A DNA stretch of 13,403 nucleotides from Deltaproteobacteria bacterium (GCA_013349725.1 DUZB01000059.1:1-13403); one strand, 5' to 3'. Numbered from the stretch's first letter, positions 5,491-12,593 are shown. Notes: generated by a model not told the origin, from the letters alone. A program made the numbers and translations.

Positions 5491-7974
5491 ATGAACGCCG
5501 GCGTAAATCCGGATAAAACAGACAGTGACGATCAGGTGGCGTATAAGCGTGTTCGGGTTTATCCAGGACGAATCAGACTTGATATCGAAGAAATTTTCCA
5601 CAGTCGAAATGAAAAAGTAAGAAATTTCCTGGGCAAGCTGGCCCATACGCCTGGCGTTACTCAAGTAAAATTCAGTGCTGTTACAAAAACGGCAATCATC
5701 CATTACACGCCCGACACCCTCAAACCGCAGGAGATTTTCAGCCGCGTACGCAATGGTCACCCAACCCGGGAAATGGACGAAGCGGCTGAACAAGAATTAG
5801 ATATTATCATAAACTATACAATGAGCAAGAAAGGGGGTGACCTGGAGCTTTTAAAAATCAATCGATATGGAGATCGGCTAACCACATGGAAGATCAAAAG
5901 AGATGTCCCGGGCCGAATTCGATTGAGGAATCCCTTCCTGCTGCAAAACAGGTTTCTTGCTAAAAGGCTGGATTTCGAATTGGCCAAAACAACCGAAATA
6001 ACAAAATACAATGTCAGTTATATATCCGGGGGGGTTCTGATTGTATACAATGAAAAGGTACTGAACAAAAACAGGCTCATTTGTCAATTGGACCAGATAC
6101 TTTTCACTTTTATGCAGGAAGCCGAAGACCCTGTCCAAAAATCCAATAAACTTGCGCTTTCCTCGGCGTCAATGGTTTTCGCGGTCGTGGCGGGAAACTT
6201 CGCGCCTTGGCTCATCCCGTTCAGCGTGATGTTAATTCTCTACACAGCCAAGCCTATTTTTCAAAGAGCCATAAAAGCCGCGTTTGAGGAAAGAAAGATC
6301 AAAGTTGATCTATTGGATGCTCTGGTCACTATTTTGGGTCTGGTCTTCGGGCAGTTCGGTTCAGCCGCATTTATGGTCTGGATATTGGACATGGCAGATA
6401 AACTGATGGAGAAAACAACCGAGCAGTCCAAAATATATCTGGATCAAATATTCGGGAAACAGGTTCGTTTTGCCTATTTGCTAAAAGATGGACAGGAAAT
6501 TCAGGTCCCGATTGAAACCTTAAAGCAAAATGATATCATCTCCGTCAACACCGGGGACCAGATTCCGGTCGACGGGATCGTTGTTGACGGCGAGGCGATG
6601 ATTGACCAGCATAATATTACCGGGGAATCGGCGCCCGTGGAGCGGAGCGAAGGCGAAGAAGTCTTTGCCTCAACGCTGCTGGTGGCAGGAAAGGCGCTCA
6701 TAAAAGCGCTTAAAACAGGTGAAAATACCTATGCCTCTCAGATCATCCACATTATCAACGCCGCGACAGTGCATAAGGTAAAAGTTCAATCCATAGGAGA
6801 ACGCCTGGCAGACAGGATGGTTGTCCCGACGCTTGGTATGGGGGCGCTGGGGTTGCTTGCAGCCGGGCCCAATGCACTGCTGGCCATCATTAATTCGGAT
6901 TACGGTACGGGGATCAGGGTCGCGGCTCCTGTCGCAATGCTATCCCACCTGGCGATTGCGGCCAAACAGGGCGTCCTGATCAAAGAAGCTCACGTACTGG
7001 AGAGCCTCAAGGATACCGATGTCGTCCTTTTTGACAAAACAGGCACGTTAACCAAGGAAGTCCCCGAGGTTTCCAGGATTATACCGGCGGATGGATCGTT
7101 TGAAGAAACGCAAATCCTCCTTTACGCCGCTGCGGCAGAGCAAAGGTTTTCCCACCCGATCAGCCGCGCCCTCCTGACTAAGTCCGAGCAGTTGGCTTTG
7201 AAACTGCCTCCAAGAAACGACGCAGAATATCAAGTGGGTTTTGGGATCAACGTGCGCATTTATGACGATCTGGTGAAAGTCGGCAGCTCCAGGTATTTTG
7301 CAAGAGAAAAGATCCACATTCCGGAGTCGATACAAAAAGAACTCGGAAATACAAGGGCCCAAGGAAAGTCGGCCATCTTTGTGGCGGTGAACGAAAAGCT
7401 GGCGGGAATGATAGAATTTCAGTCCAGCAGCAGGCCCGAGGCAGGCCTCGTGATCGATAAATTGAGAAGAAGGGGGATTCGGGAAATTGTTTTGATCTCC
7501 GGGGATCACGAAGCACCAACCAAATACCTGGCGGATCAATTGTGTGTGGATCGCTATTATTCCGGAATCCTTCCGCACGAAAAGGCGGAACATGTAAGGC
7601 TACTGCAACAAGAGGGCAAAAAGGTGATTATGGTTGGGGATGGTGTGAATGATTCCGTCGCCCTATCATGTGCCGATATCGGCATATCCATTAGTGGGGC
7701 ATCGACAATTGCCATGGATGTTTCCGATGTTGTATTTATGGATGGAGATCTTAATAAATTTGATTATTTATTTGATATTTCTGAAGCTTTCAATCGAAAC
7801 GTAAGACGGAGTTTTTTAATGATATTGATTCCCAACACCCTTTGTATAGCCTTGGCCTTTTTTCGACTCGCCGGTCTACCGGTTTCAATGGTTTTAAATA
7901 ATGGATTCAACTTCCTGGCAACCATCAACGGAATGCTTCCATATTTTGACCGGAAAAATTCAAAAAAGCCCTGA
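5491..7974 (+). CDS. P1B-type heavy-metal translocating ATPase (CtpC-like, APV intramembrane motif)
   Basis: I start at the ATG at 5491, five bases after GGAGG; a GTG at 5485 is possible. The 827-residue membrane protein uses ATP to move a metal ion out of the cytoplasm. Order of parts: two HMA-like N-terminal units, each opening with PGRIRL (25-30 and 140-145) and lacking the CxxC metal site; membrane helices at about 219-255 and 274-305; the actuator loop with TGES (377-380); the helix pair at about 443-500; the phosphorylation site DKTGTLT (Asp515); the SHP motif of metal ATPases (554-556); GDGVND (716-721); and two final helices (about 775-815). The usual CPC ligand motif is replaced by APV (479-481), with no Cys or His nearby, so the metal cannot be predicted by class rules. 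PacL-associated CtpC relatives (Mn/Zn) are the best guess. Confidence 0.9.
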   Translation: MNAGVNPDKTDSDDQVAYKRVRVYPGRIRLDIEEIFHSRNEKVRNFLGKLAHTPGVTQVKFSAVTKTAIIHYTPDTLKPQEIFSRVRNGHPTREMDEAAEQELDIIINYTMSKKGGDLELLKINRYGDRLTTWKIKRDVPGRIRLRNPFLLQNRFLAKRLDFELAKTTEITKYNVSYISGGVLIVYNEKVLNKNRLICQLDQILFTFMQEAEDPVQKSNKLALSSASMVFAVVAGNFAPWLIPFSVMLILYTAKPIFQRAIKAAFEERKIKVDLLDALVTILGLVFGQFGSAAFMVWILDMADKLMEKTTEQSKIYLDQIFGKQVRFAYLLKDGQEIQVPIETLKQNDIISVNTGDQIPVDGIVVDGEAMIDQHNITGESAPVERSEGEEVFASTLLVAGKALIKALKTGENTYASQIIHIINAATVHKVKVQSIGERLADRMVVPTLGMGALGLLAAGPNALLAIINSDYGTGIRVAAPVAMLSHLAIAAKQGVLIKEAHVLESLKDTDVVLFDKTGTLTKEVPEVSRIIPADGSFEETQILLYAAAAEQRFSHPISRALLTKSEQLALKLPPRNDAEYQVGFGINVRIYDDLVKVGSSRYFAREKIHIPESIQKELGNTRAQGKSAIFVAVNEKLAGMIEFQSSSRPEAGLVIDKLRRRGIREIVLISGDHEAPTKYLADQLCVDRYYSGILPHEKAEHVRLLQQEGKKVIMVGDGVNDSVALSCADIGISISGASTIAMDVSDVVFMDGDLNKFDYLFDISEAFNRNVRRSFLMILIPNTLCIALAFFRLAGLPVSMVLNNGFNFLATINGMLPYFDRKNSKKP

Positions 7975-8018
7975 AAAGAAGCGTATTCGGGTGAGCGCCG
8001 AAAGAAAGGAAATAACAA

Positions 8019-8513
8019 ATGTTACGTACAATGACCCAGGATAATGTTCAACGATTTATATCGATGAAATCGAATCGCCTGCAACCCGTCCCCTTATCTG
8101 AAACTGATCTGTTACCCGGAGACCATATTTTCGTTAAACGAAGCAGCAGGATGTATAAACACCACGGGATTTACATCGGCCATGGAAAGGTTATCCATTT
8201 CAGCGGTTCCATAAGAGAAAAGATAGACCCTTTAGTTCGCCAAACCGATCTTTCAACGTTTCTGAAGGGCGGGATACTGCAAAAAAGAATCCATGATAAG
8301 ATACTCCCTGCTTCCGAGACGATCCGTATCGCTAAAGAGCAACTACGGAAAAGAAATTTTTCAGTGATTTGGAATAACTGCGAGCATTTCGCAACATATT
8401 GTGCAACAGGAAAGAAGAAGAGCCGGCAGGTGAAACACGGCTTATACGGTTTGAGTGCCGTCGCAGCCGGGATACTGATTCTCGCTTTAACCGGAGCTGT
8501 ACTTCATCGCTAA
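8019..8513 (+). CDS. LRAT-like (NlpC/P60 superfamily) thiol hydrolase/acyltransferase with a C-terminal membrane helix
   Basis: The start ATG has AAAGGAA upstream (8005-8011) and follows the ATPase stop by 44 bases, so the two are probably cotranscribed. The 164-residue protein holds the circularly permuted papain-like fold of the LRAT/HRASLS family: LLPGDHIFVKR (31-41), the HHGIYIG block (48-54) with the first catalytic His, VIHFS with a second His (60), and the nucleophile block NNCEHFATYC (Cys121). A hydrophobic segment at about 141-162 anchors the C-terminus. Eukaryotic members transfer acyl groups from phospholipids; bacterial members are poorly understood. Its role beside a metal ATPase is unknown; lipid remodelling or cleavage of an amide near the membrane are possibilities. 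All catalytic residues are present, so it is likely active. Confidence 0.8.
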   Translation: MLRTMTQDNVQRFISMKSNRLQPVPLSETDLLPGDHIFVKRSSRMYKHHGIYIGHGKVIHFSGSIREKIDPLVRQTDLSTFLKGGILQKRIHDKILPASETIRIAKEQLRKRNFSVIWNNCEHFATYCATGKKKSRQVKHGLYGLSAVAAGILILALTGAVLHR

Positions 8514-8604
8514 TTCGAAAATCCTGAAAAGTAAACCCTACCGTTGCATTCATCCGGTCAATACGTAACCGGTTATGCGCTTATGCATCGCTGTTAACCC
8601 ACAG

Positions 8605-8736
8605 ATGCCGGATACTGGTCAAAGATCCCGTCTTTAGCGGGGATACCAGATGCTGGTCAAGGATCTCGCCTTTTGAGAGGATATTCAAGAAGGCTCAAAC
8701 GGTGCAAAAAAAACCAGAATGCGGAGACCAGTATCC
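8605..8736. repeat. intergenic cluster of GGATACTGGTC repeats in both orientations
   Basis: GGATACTGGTC at 8610-8620 recurs as its exact reverse complement at 8726-8736, 105 bases apart. A variant direct copy (CCAGATGCTGGTCAAGGATC) follows at 8646-8665. The first copy is followed by a small hairpin (ATCCCG / CGGGGAT, 8625-8643) and the second by a weaker one (CTC/GAG within 8663-8680). No reading frame of note occupies 8514-8870, so this gap between the LRAT-like gene and the next gene is repeat sequence. It could be a decayed insertion, a REP-like unit or a structured transcript region. Confidence 0.5.
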
Positions 8737-8877
8737 AGGATCAGTCGGTATTGGCAATGGTTTTCGTTGCAGCTACTCAGTTTGAACAGGAATTTTCATG
8801 CAACTGAAGGGTAAAGAAAGGCAGGGAAACATAAATAAGAGAAATCCACGAGGAAGCAATGTAAGGAAAAATTGAAA

Positions 8878-9291
8878 ATGTTTCATGAAACCATAGATAG
8901 AAAGCATGCCATTTCGGTCCTGGCCAGGATAACCGCGGGTACTGTCGGATTCATTCTGTCTCCCCTATCATGGTGGAATGATCTGTTCGTAAATTTTCCT
9001 CTGAGTTATGCCTTTGCCTGGATTGTCGGCAAATTTTTTAATTCCTTCATGGTGATTCATAAATGGTTGTTTGTAGATTTGTTTGTGCTCGGCTATTTCT
9101 TAACCAATCTCATCGGCTTTTTGATGATTCATTCCAGCATATCCGGATGGAAAAGAAATCAAACATTTTCTATTAAAAGCCAGATCGTAATATCAATAAT
9201 CTACACATTCATCATCGTCTGTTTCTTTTCGTCAACTATTTTTGTTCCCGAAAGCAGCTTTAATATTTTACCCCAGTGGGTGCGGCCATAA
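8878..9291 (+). CDS. small integral membrane protein, unknown function
   Basis: The protein has 137 residues from the ATG at 8878. AAGGA at 8862-8866 sits about 11 bases upstream; a TTG at 8872 would bring the spacing to about 5 and add two residues, so the start is not settled. Four hydrophobic segments are visible: about 12-30, 41-58, 62-85 and 101-122. A recognisable block SPLSWWNDLFVNFPLSYAFAW (28-48) contains a tryptophan pair and charged ND in the first interhelical turn. I know no function for it. It stands 360 bases after the LRAT-like gene on the same strand, so it may be the last member of the ATPase unit or have its own promoter. Confidence 0.65.
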   Translation: MFHETIDRKHAISVLARITAGTVGFILSPLSWWNDLFVNFPLSYAFAWIVGKFFNSFMVIHKWLFVDLFVLGYFLTNLIGFLMIHSSISGWKRNQTFSIKSQIVISIIYTFIIVCFFSSTIFVPESSFNILPQWVRP

Positions 9292-9324
9292 AACAAAACA
9301 CCCAATTCATAATGAAATAGGAAT

Positions 9325-9472
9325 GGGGCAAGTCTGCTCTTGACTCACCTTCTTGAAAAGAGGTCACAAAAGACGATAATCTTTTCTTTTACTGAAAATC
9401 AGACTGGAGTTAACGGGGGTGAATTAACAACAAAAATAAAGTGGGAGGTGAGTCAAGAGCAGACTTGACCCC
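9325..9472. repeat. 148-bp element with 26-27 bp terminal inverted repeats (MITE-like)
   Basis: The left arm (9325-9350, GGGGCAAGTCTGCTCTTGAC then TCACCT) is the reverse complement of the right arm (9446-9472) except for one extra A in the right arm. The 95 bases between are AT-rich and non-coding. Such perfect long arms of the GGGGTCAAGTCTGC type around a short core resemble palindromic elements moved in trans by REP-associated or IS200-like Y1 transposases. As a transcript it would form a very stable hairpin, so it could also end transcription arriving from either side. No transposase gene is adjacent. The region 9292-9565 contains no supported gene. Confidence 0.75.
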
Positions 9473-9565
9473 ATGAACCTCGCGCCCGAGCCATGATCTA
9501 TCCTTCCCTCTTCGCGCTCCTTCTGGTCAATGTCCTTGGGAAACTCTATATGGGGTAAGGCCACA

Positions 9566-10036
9566 TTATCCAGGGGAACTCAGTACGCAAAGTTTTCGTT
9601 CGTACCGGTAAAAGAAGATATAAAGCCCCAAAGCAAGGAGGAGGAAGTCTCGGAAGATCAATGTCCCGGCAAAGGTCTCCTGGGCTCCGGAGTTTATGGA
9701 AAAACAACCGCAGTCAAATTCGTGGCCGCGGATAAGATTTATGGAAAGAGCCGTTATGAAAAACAATAGCATGGCATTGACCATGAGTGCGGCGGACCGT
9801 GGATAAAAACCGATGATCAAGGCGATCCCCGTAACAAGCTCCAGGAAAGGCACGATAATGGCAATCAGGTTGATGAACGGGGCAGGGAAGAGGTCGTACC
9901 CGTAAATAATTTTTGCGAAAACAGCCGGCGCCAGGACCTTGTCATAACTGGCATATACAAAAATTCCCCCGAGAATCCAGCGTGCCGCCAACTCAGTCCC
10001 GCTGTTATCATGAAAAGTTTTGATAAATCTATTCAA
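9566..10036 (-). CDS. MauE/DoxX-like redox membrane protein
   Basis: I choose a TTG start at 10036-10034, whose codon overlaps the end of the rhodanese gene (TTGAATAG); the frame is open further upstream only as a shadow of that gene. The 156-residue product has four membrane helices (about 16-34, 51-76, 81-102, 128-143), the layout of DoxX/MauE proteins, with ARWILGGIFVYASYDKVL typical of the first helix. FDCGCF (107-112) supplies the CxC pair found in MauE-like members that handle thiols or disulfides outside the cytoplasm. Coupled to a rhodanese-domain protein, it probably takes part in sulfur or disulfide redox at the cell envelope. The start codon is uncertain; the family is clear. Confidence 0.75.
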   Translation of the reverse strand: MNRFIKTFHDNSGTELAARWILGGIFVYASYDKVLAPAVFAKIIYGYDLFPAPFINLIAIIVPFLELVTGIALIIGFYPRSAALMVNAMLLFFITALSINLIRGHEFDCGCFSINSGAQETFAGTLIFRDFLLLALGLYIFFYRYERKLCVLSSPG

Positions 10037-10526
10037 TGGGATACCCTGCTGCTTCCCATCCCGGGAATCCGTCGATAAAAACGCCTGTCTCCAAATATCC
10101 AAACTCCAAAAGACGTTGTGCCAGCTTGTGACTGTCCTCACAGGTTCTGCCTGAACAATAGGTTATGATAGGTTTATCAGGGGGATATTGTTCAGAAAAG
10201 GCCTCAATTTTTTCATCAAATTGCCCCACCGGCAAAGAAACTGCTCCCTTGATATGTCCTTCATCATAATCATCCTGTGATCGGGCATCCACAAAAACAA
10301 ACTGTTTACTGTCATACAACTTCTTTGCCAAGGTTACGTCGCCGATTTCAAGATCGTTGAGGACAATATGGTTCTTTTCATTGGCCGTAATCACGCCTTT
10401 TGCGGTATCCCACTGACCGAACAGTGCAATCCCGGCCGGTGAAAAATAATTAACGGCCAACGCCGCGATGATCGATACGCTCAGAAGGATGCTTATTTCT
10501 TTGAATGCTTTCATTGGCCTTTTCAT
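10029..10526 (-). CDS. membrane-anchored or exported rhodanese-domain protein
   Basis: The 165-residue protein begins with a basic, hydrophobic segment (about 8-30, ISILLSVSIIAALAVNYF), a signal anchor or signal peptide without an obvious cleavage or lipobox site. Residues 60-164 form one rhodanese domain: FVFVDARSQDDYDEGHIKGA (77-96) is the CH2A region and YCSGRTCEDS (123-132) the active loop with Cys124, which accepts sulfane sulfur or acts in redox. A second Cys (129) within the loop is notable. No strong ribosome binding site precedes the ATG at 10526; another ATG lies four codons in with AAAAGG too close to it. The stop overlaps the start of the MauE/DoxX-like gene, so the two form a coupled pair. 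It is divergent from the broken peroxiredoxin gene. Confidence 0.85.
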   Translation of the reverse strand: MKRPMKAFKEISILLSVSIIAALAVNYFSPAGIALFGQWDTAKGVITANEKNHIVLNDLEIGDVTLAKKLYDSKQFVFVDARSQDDYDEGHIKGAVSLPVGQFDEKIEAFSEQYPPDKPIITYCSGRTCEDSHKLAQRLLEFGYLETGVFIDGFPGWEAAGYPIE

Positions 10527-10647
10527 GTCTATTTCAGCAGAGCAAATGAATTTTTAAGGCCGCTTTCAATCGGCGTGCGTTTTCCCAAGAGTGAGCATGT
10601 TCCGACAATATCCAATTTGCATTGTAAAAGTAAAACCTATAAGTAAA

Positions 10648-10675
10648 TTGACAACCACTTTTTTGCGCCTAATTT
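10648..10675 (+). promoter_or_regulatory. sigma-70-type promoter upstream of the peroxiredoxin remnant
   Basis: TTGACA at 10648-10653 is a perfect -35 box and TAATTT at 10670-10675 a fair -10 box, 16 bases apart. An AGGAGG ribosome site (10711-10716) and ATG (10724) follow, so the expression signals of the dead gene remain intact. Confidence 0.6.
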
Positions 10676-10723
10676 CTTTTCGAGGAGTTTTTTCATAACA
10701 ACCGTCCAAAAGGAGGATAGACC

Positions 10724-10987
10724 ATGGAAAACGCAATCGAGAAACCATAGCAGCCAATCATCAGAATGCCGCGGATTGGTGAGCCCGCCCCACAGTTTGA
10801 AGCAGTCACCACCCAGGGAACCATCAAGCTGGAGGATTTTAAGGGAACCTGGTCGGTCCTGTTTTCACACCCTGCTGATTGCATCTTTTAGGTTACATTT
10901 CCCGTAATTGCCGATTTAAACAAAGAGGTGGCAACGAAATACGGGATGATCATGCCCGGTGAAAGCAAGACCGAGACCTCAAAATGG
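10724..10987 (+). pseudogene. Prx6-type peroxiredoxin, broken by stops and deletion
   Basis: Behind a good ribosome site (AGGAGG) the frame reads MENAIEKP, a TAG (10748-10750), then [19 protein letters not shown] and so on to VLFSHPAD, the N-terminal half of a 1-Cys/Prx6-type peroxiredoxin (hydroperoxide reduction). The active-site segment with the peroxidatic Cys (normally PVCTTE just after HPAD) is gone: after HPAD come CIF and a second TAG (10889-10891). The same frame then resumes at FPVIADLNKEVA and KYGMIMPGESKTETS, about 45 residues further along the family. The match stops at about 10987 and the remaining C-terminal half is missing. Loss of the catalytic cysteine makes it non-functional. 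Confidence 0.9.
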
Positions 10988-11002
10988 TTCCCCCTTTGCC
11001 GT

Positions 11003-12052
11003 TCAGTAGACCTCAAAGTACACACGTTGAAGCAATCCTCCATCCGCCGAGGTTATGTCCACCCTCCATGGACCGATATAGCGCTGGTCCAAAAGTGTCT
11101 TAAAGCTCCAGGTCCTCCAAGGGGACGATTTGATATTCAATGAAATATCGCTGACCTTCCGCCCTTTAAAATAGTAGATGTGTCTGATCGAAGCATGAAC
11201 GCTCCTGCATTTTATCAAATTCCATATATAAATCCTGTCCGTCGACCATTGAAAAGAATTATTCTCTCCATAGGGACTTCTGTTCTTTACGTCACTGCAA
11301 ACGACCGCCTCTATAACTTCTGTGTTGTTTTCATGATCCGGTCGAGCTCCTCCTGTTTGTTCGGCTGATGCAACCCCCAAGAGCGGCGTTGCAGGCCTTG
11401 GTATTCTCCCGGGTTGCACACTCGGTTGCGGCGCTTCATTGGCTTGCCGGTTTGGCTCCCTCGCCGGTGAAGGATCAACCTGTGCCATTTCGTTGTCTCC
11501 ATGTTCCATATCTTTTTGCAGGTCCTCTAATTTGGTTGATGATATGGCGTAATCTTTCAGACTCAATGTTGAGACATTGCCTTCCGATCTTAGGGGGAGA
11601 GTCGCTTGCAACCCCTTGTCTTTTTGTACCTGAAGATTGGCGACAACATGAGACTTCTCTTGATCCTGAGAAAACAAATGATAAACTCCGAAAGTCAAAA
11701 AGAGCAAAATGATGAAGCACAGAAGAAACCAGTTGCTTTTATTGAAGAAAAAGGCAATATGGCCCTGTTTAATTTTGTCTTTCCATATCTCTTGTTCTCT
11801 ATTCTTGGCATTATCCCTTTCCCGGCAATGTGAATCAAATCGGTCCAGCGTTTCATGTGCGTTTATTCCGATGGCCGTTGCATAAGAAGAGATATACCCT
11901 CTGACATATGGTCCTTCAGGAATTTTTGCGAAGTCATCTTTTTCGATGAAATCAAGATACCGTTCCGTAATATGGGTCAAATGGGCAACTTCTCTCAAAC
12001 TGAACTTTATGGCTTCCCTTTGTATCTTCAGATAGTCCCCAAAGGTTTGCAT
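11003..12052 (-). CDS. RodZ-like membrane protein: N-terminal HTH, one membrane helix, C-terminal DUF2914
   Basis: GGAGG lies 7 bases upstream of the ATG at 12052. The 349-residue protein has an HTH_25/RodZ-type helix-turn-helix (about 2-70, FGDYLKIQREAIKFSLREVA then ITERYLDFIEKDD), a membrane helix at about 107-127, a Pro/Gln-rich flexible region (about 150-240) and a C-terminal DUF2914 domain (about 248-348) with VCSDV, IRHIYYFKGRKV, WRTWS and the ending GPWRVDI...F. RodZ connects the cytoskeleton to the wall machinery in Escherichia coli, but DUF2914 replaces the usual DUF4115 tail here and has no known role. A receptor-like or envelope-shape function is possible. It lies downstream of the riboswitch-controlled 78-aa gene on the same strand (139-base gap) and could share its transcript. 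Confidence 0.8.
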   Translation of the reverse strand: MQTFGDYLKIQREAIKFSLREVAHLTHITERYLDFIEKDDFAKIPEGPYVRGYISSYATAIGINAHETLDRFDSHCRERDNAKNREQEIWKDKIKQGHIAFFFNKSNWFLLCFIILLFLTFGVYHLFSQDQEKSHVVANLQVQKDKGLQATLPLRSEGNVSTLSLKDYAISSTKLEDLQKDMEHGDNEMAQVDPSPAREPNRQANEAPQPSVQPGRIPRPATPLLGVASAEQTGGARPDHENNTEVIEAVVCSDVKNRSPYGENNSFQWSTDRIYIWNLIKCRSVHASIRHIYYFKGRKVSDISLNIKSSPWRTWSFKTLLDQRYIGPWRVDITSADGGLLQRVYFEVY

Positions 12053-12191
12053 CTTTTACCCTCCATATTCTCTTCTTCCGTAAACCGGTTCAGCCAAGAA
12101 TCCACGATGCTTCTGCTCGTTTCTTTGTCCCATTTCGTCAAAAGCTGGATTCGTGTCCATCCATTACAGTTACATGCGTTGTGGGCACGGT

Positions 12192-12428
12192 TTACAATTG
12201 GCAAACAGGCTCTAAGTCCGTCTTTTGAATCTGAAGGTCTTCAATGAGGTATTGAATGCTTCTTGGAGGCATTTTTCTGATGGCGGAAGGCGATTTGTTG
12301 ATGAATTCTGCCACCTTTCTGTCCGTATCCGTACCTCTTTTTGTTCTTACTCCGTTTGACTTTTTACTTTTGCCTCCAGATTCATGAATCCCTTGTTCCA
12401 ATTCTTCATTAGCAGCTTTTGTGGCCAT
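12192..12428 (-). CDS. 78-aa hypothetical protein under riboswitch control
   Basis: A strong ribosome site (GGAGG at 12434-12438, 5 bases before the ATG) and direct placement behind the riboswitch terminator support this as a real gene. The product is hydrophilic and charged, with a disordered N-terminal third (EELEQGIHESGGKSKK, then NGVRTKRG) and a probable helical C-terminal part (RKVAEFINKSPSAIRKMPPR then SIQYLIEDL). There is no signal peptide, membrane helix or cysteine motif, and I do not recognise a family. As the first gene after the switch it should be the main target of the cyclic dinucleotide signal. Confidence 0.6.
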   Translation of the reverse strand: MATKAANEELEQGIHESGGKSKKSNGVRTKRGTDTDRKVAEFINKSPSAIRKMPPRSIQYLIEDLQIQKTDLEPVCQL

Positions 12429-12450
12429 CAGAACCTCCTCTCACACGGCG

Positions 12451-12495
12451 CAAAAATAAAAAGCCCAGCTACCCTTTACCGCAGATAACTAGGCT
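12451..12495 (-). terminator. intrinsic terminator of the riboswitch expression platform
   Basis: On the minus strand AGCCTAGTTA (12495-12486) pairs with TAGCTGGGCT (12471-12462) with two G-U pairs around a 14-base loop, and a T-rich run (TTTTATTTTT) follows immediately. It lies between the aptamer and the ribosome binding site of the 78-aa gene, as expected for control by premature termination. Confidence 0.75.
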
Positions 12496-12502
12496 CCTTC
12501 AT

Positions 12503-12584
12503 TTCTCGGCAACCCGGCTATCTTGTCCAAGACCCGTAGCTTTCCGTCCCCATCTCACGATGGGTTTGGCATTCCCCAGGAGAA
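12503..12584 (-). promoter_or_regulatory. GEMM-I riboswitch aptamer (cyclic di-GMP or cGAMP)
   Basis: The minus strand shows the whole GEMM-I layout. P1 arms are TTCTC (12584-12580) and GAGAA (12507-12503). The junction GCCAAACC is followed by a helix CCCATC/GATGGG capped by a GTGA (GNRA) tetraloop, then GGGACGGAAAGC, a second helix GCTA/TAGC with GTCTT/AAGAT inside, and GGGTTGCC back to P1. GNRA docking, the ACGxAAAGC receptor strand and the terminal GGGTTxCCG are the hallmarks of the class. Whether it prefers c-di-GMP or 3',3'-cGAMP depends on a single junction base that I cannot align with certainty by eye; the cGAMP variants are common in Geobacter and relatives. It controls the terminator at 12451-12495. 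Confidence 0.88.
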
Positions 12585-12593
12585 CCTTTCAAC

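Noticed and set aside
7048..7593. 181-codon minus-strand frame inside the ATPase gene
   Set aside because: It lies wholly opposite conserved ATPase catalytic domains; its composition (Phe, Arg, Pro rich) is that of a shadow frame.
8750..8780. TTGGCAATGG...TTGCAG as a third sigma-54 promoter before the gene at 8878
   Set aside because: Distance between GG and GC is 14 or 8 bases depending on the choice, not the required 10.
9530..9769. 79-codon plus-strand frame opposite the MauE/DoxX-like gene
   Set aside because: The minus-strand membrane protein explains the region and this frame has no family features.
11368..11712. Plus-strand frames opposite the RodZ-like gene
   Set aside because: They overlap the HTH/TM/DUF2914 protein antisense and lack ribosome sites or motifs.
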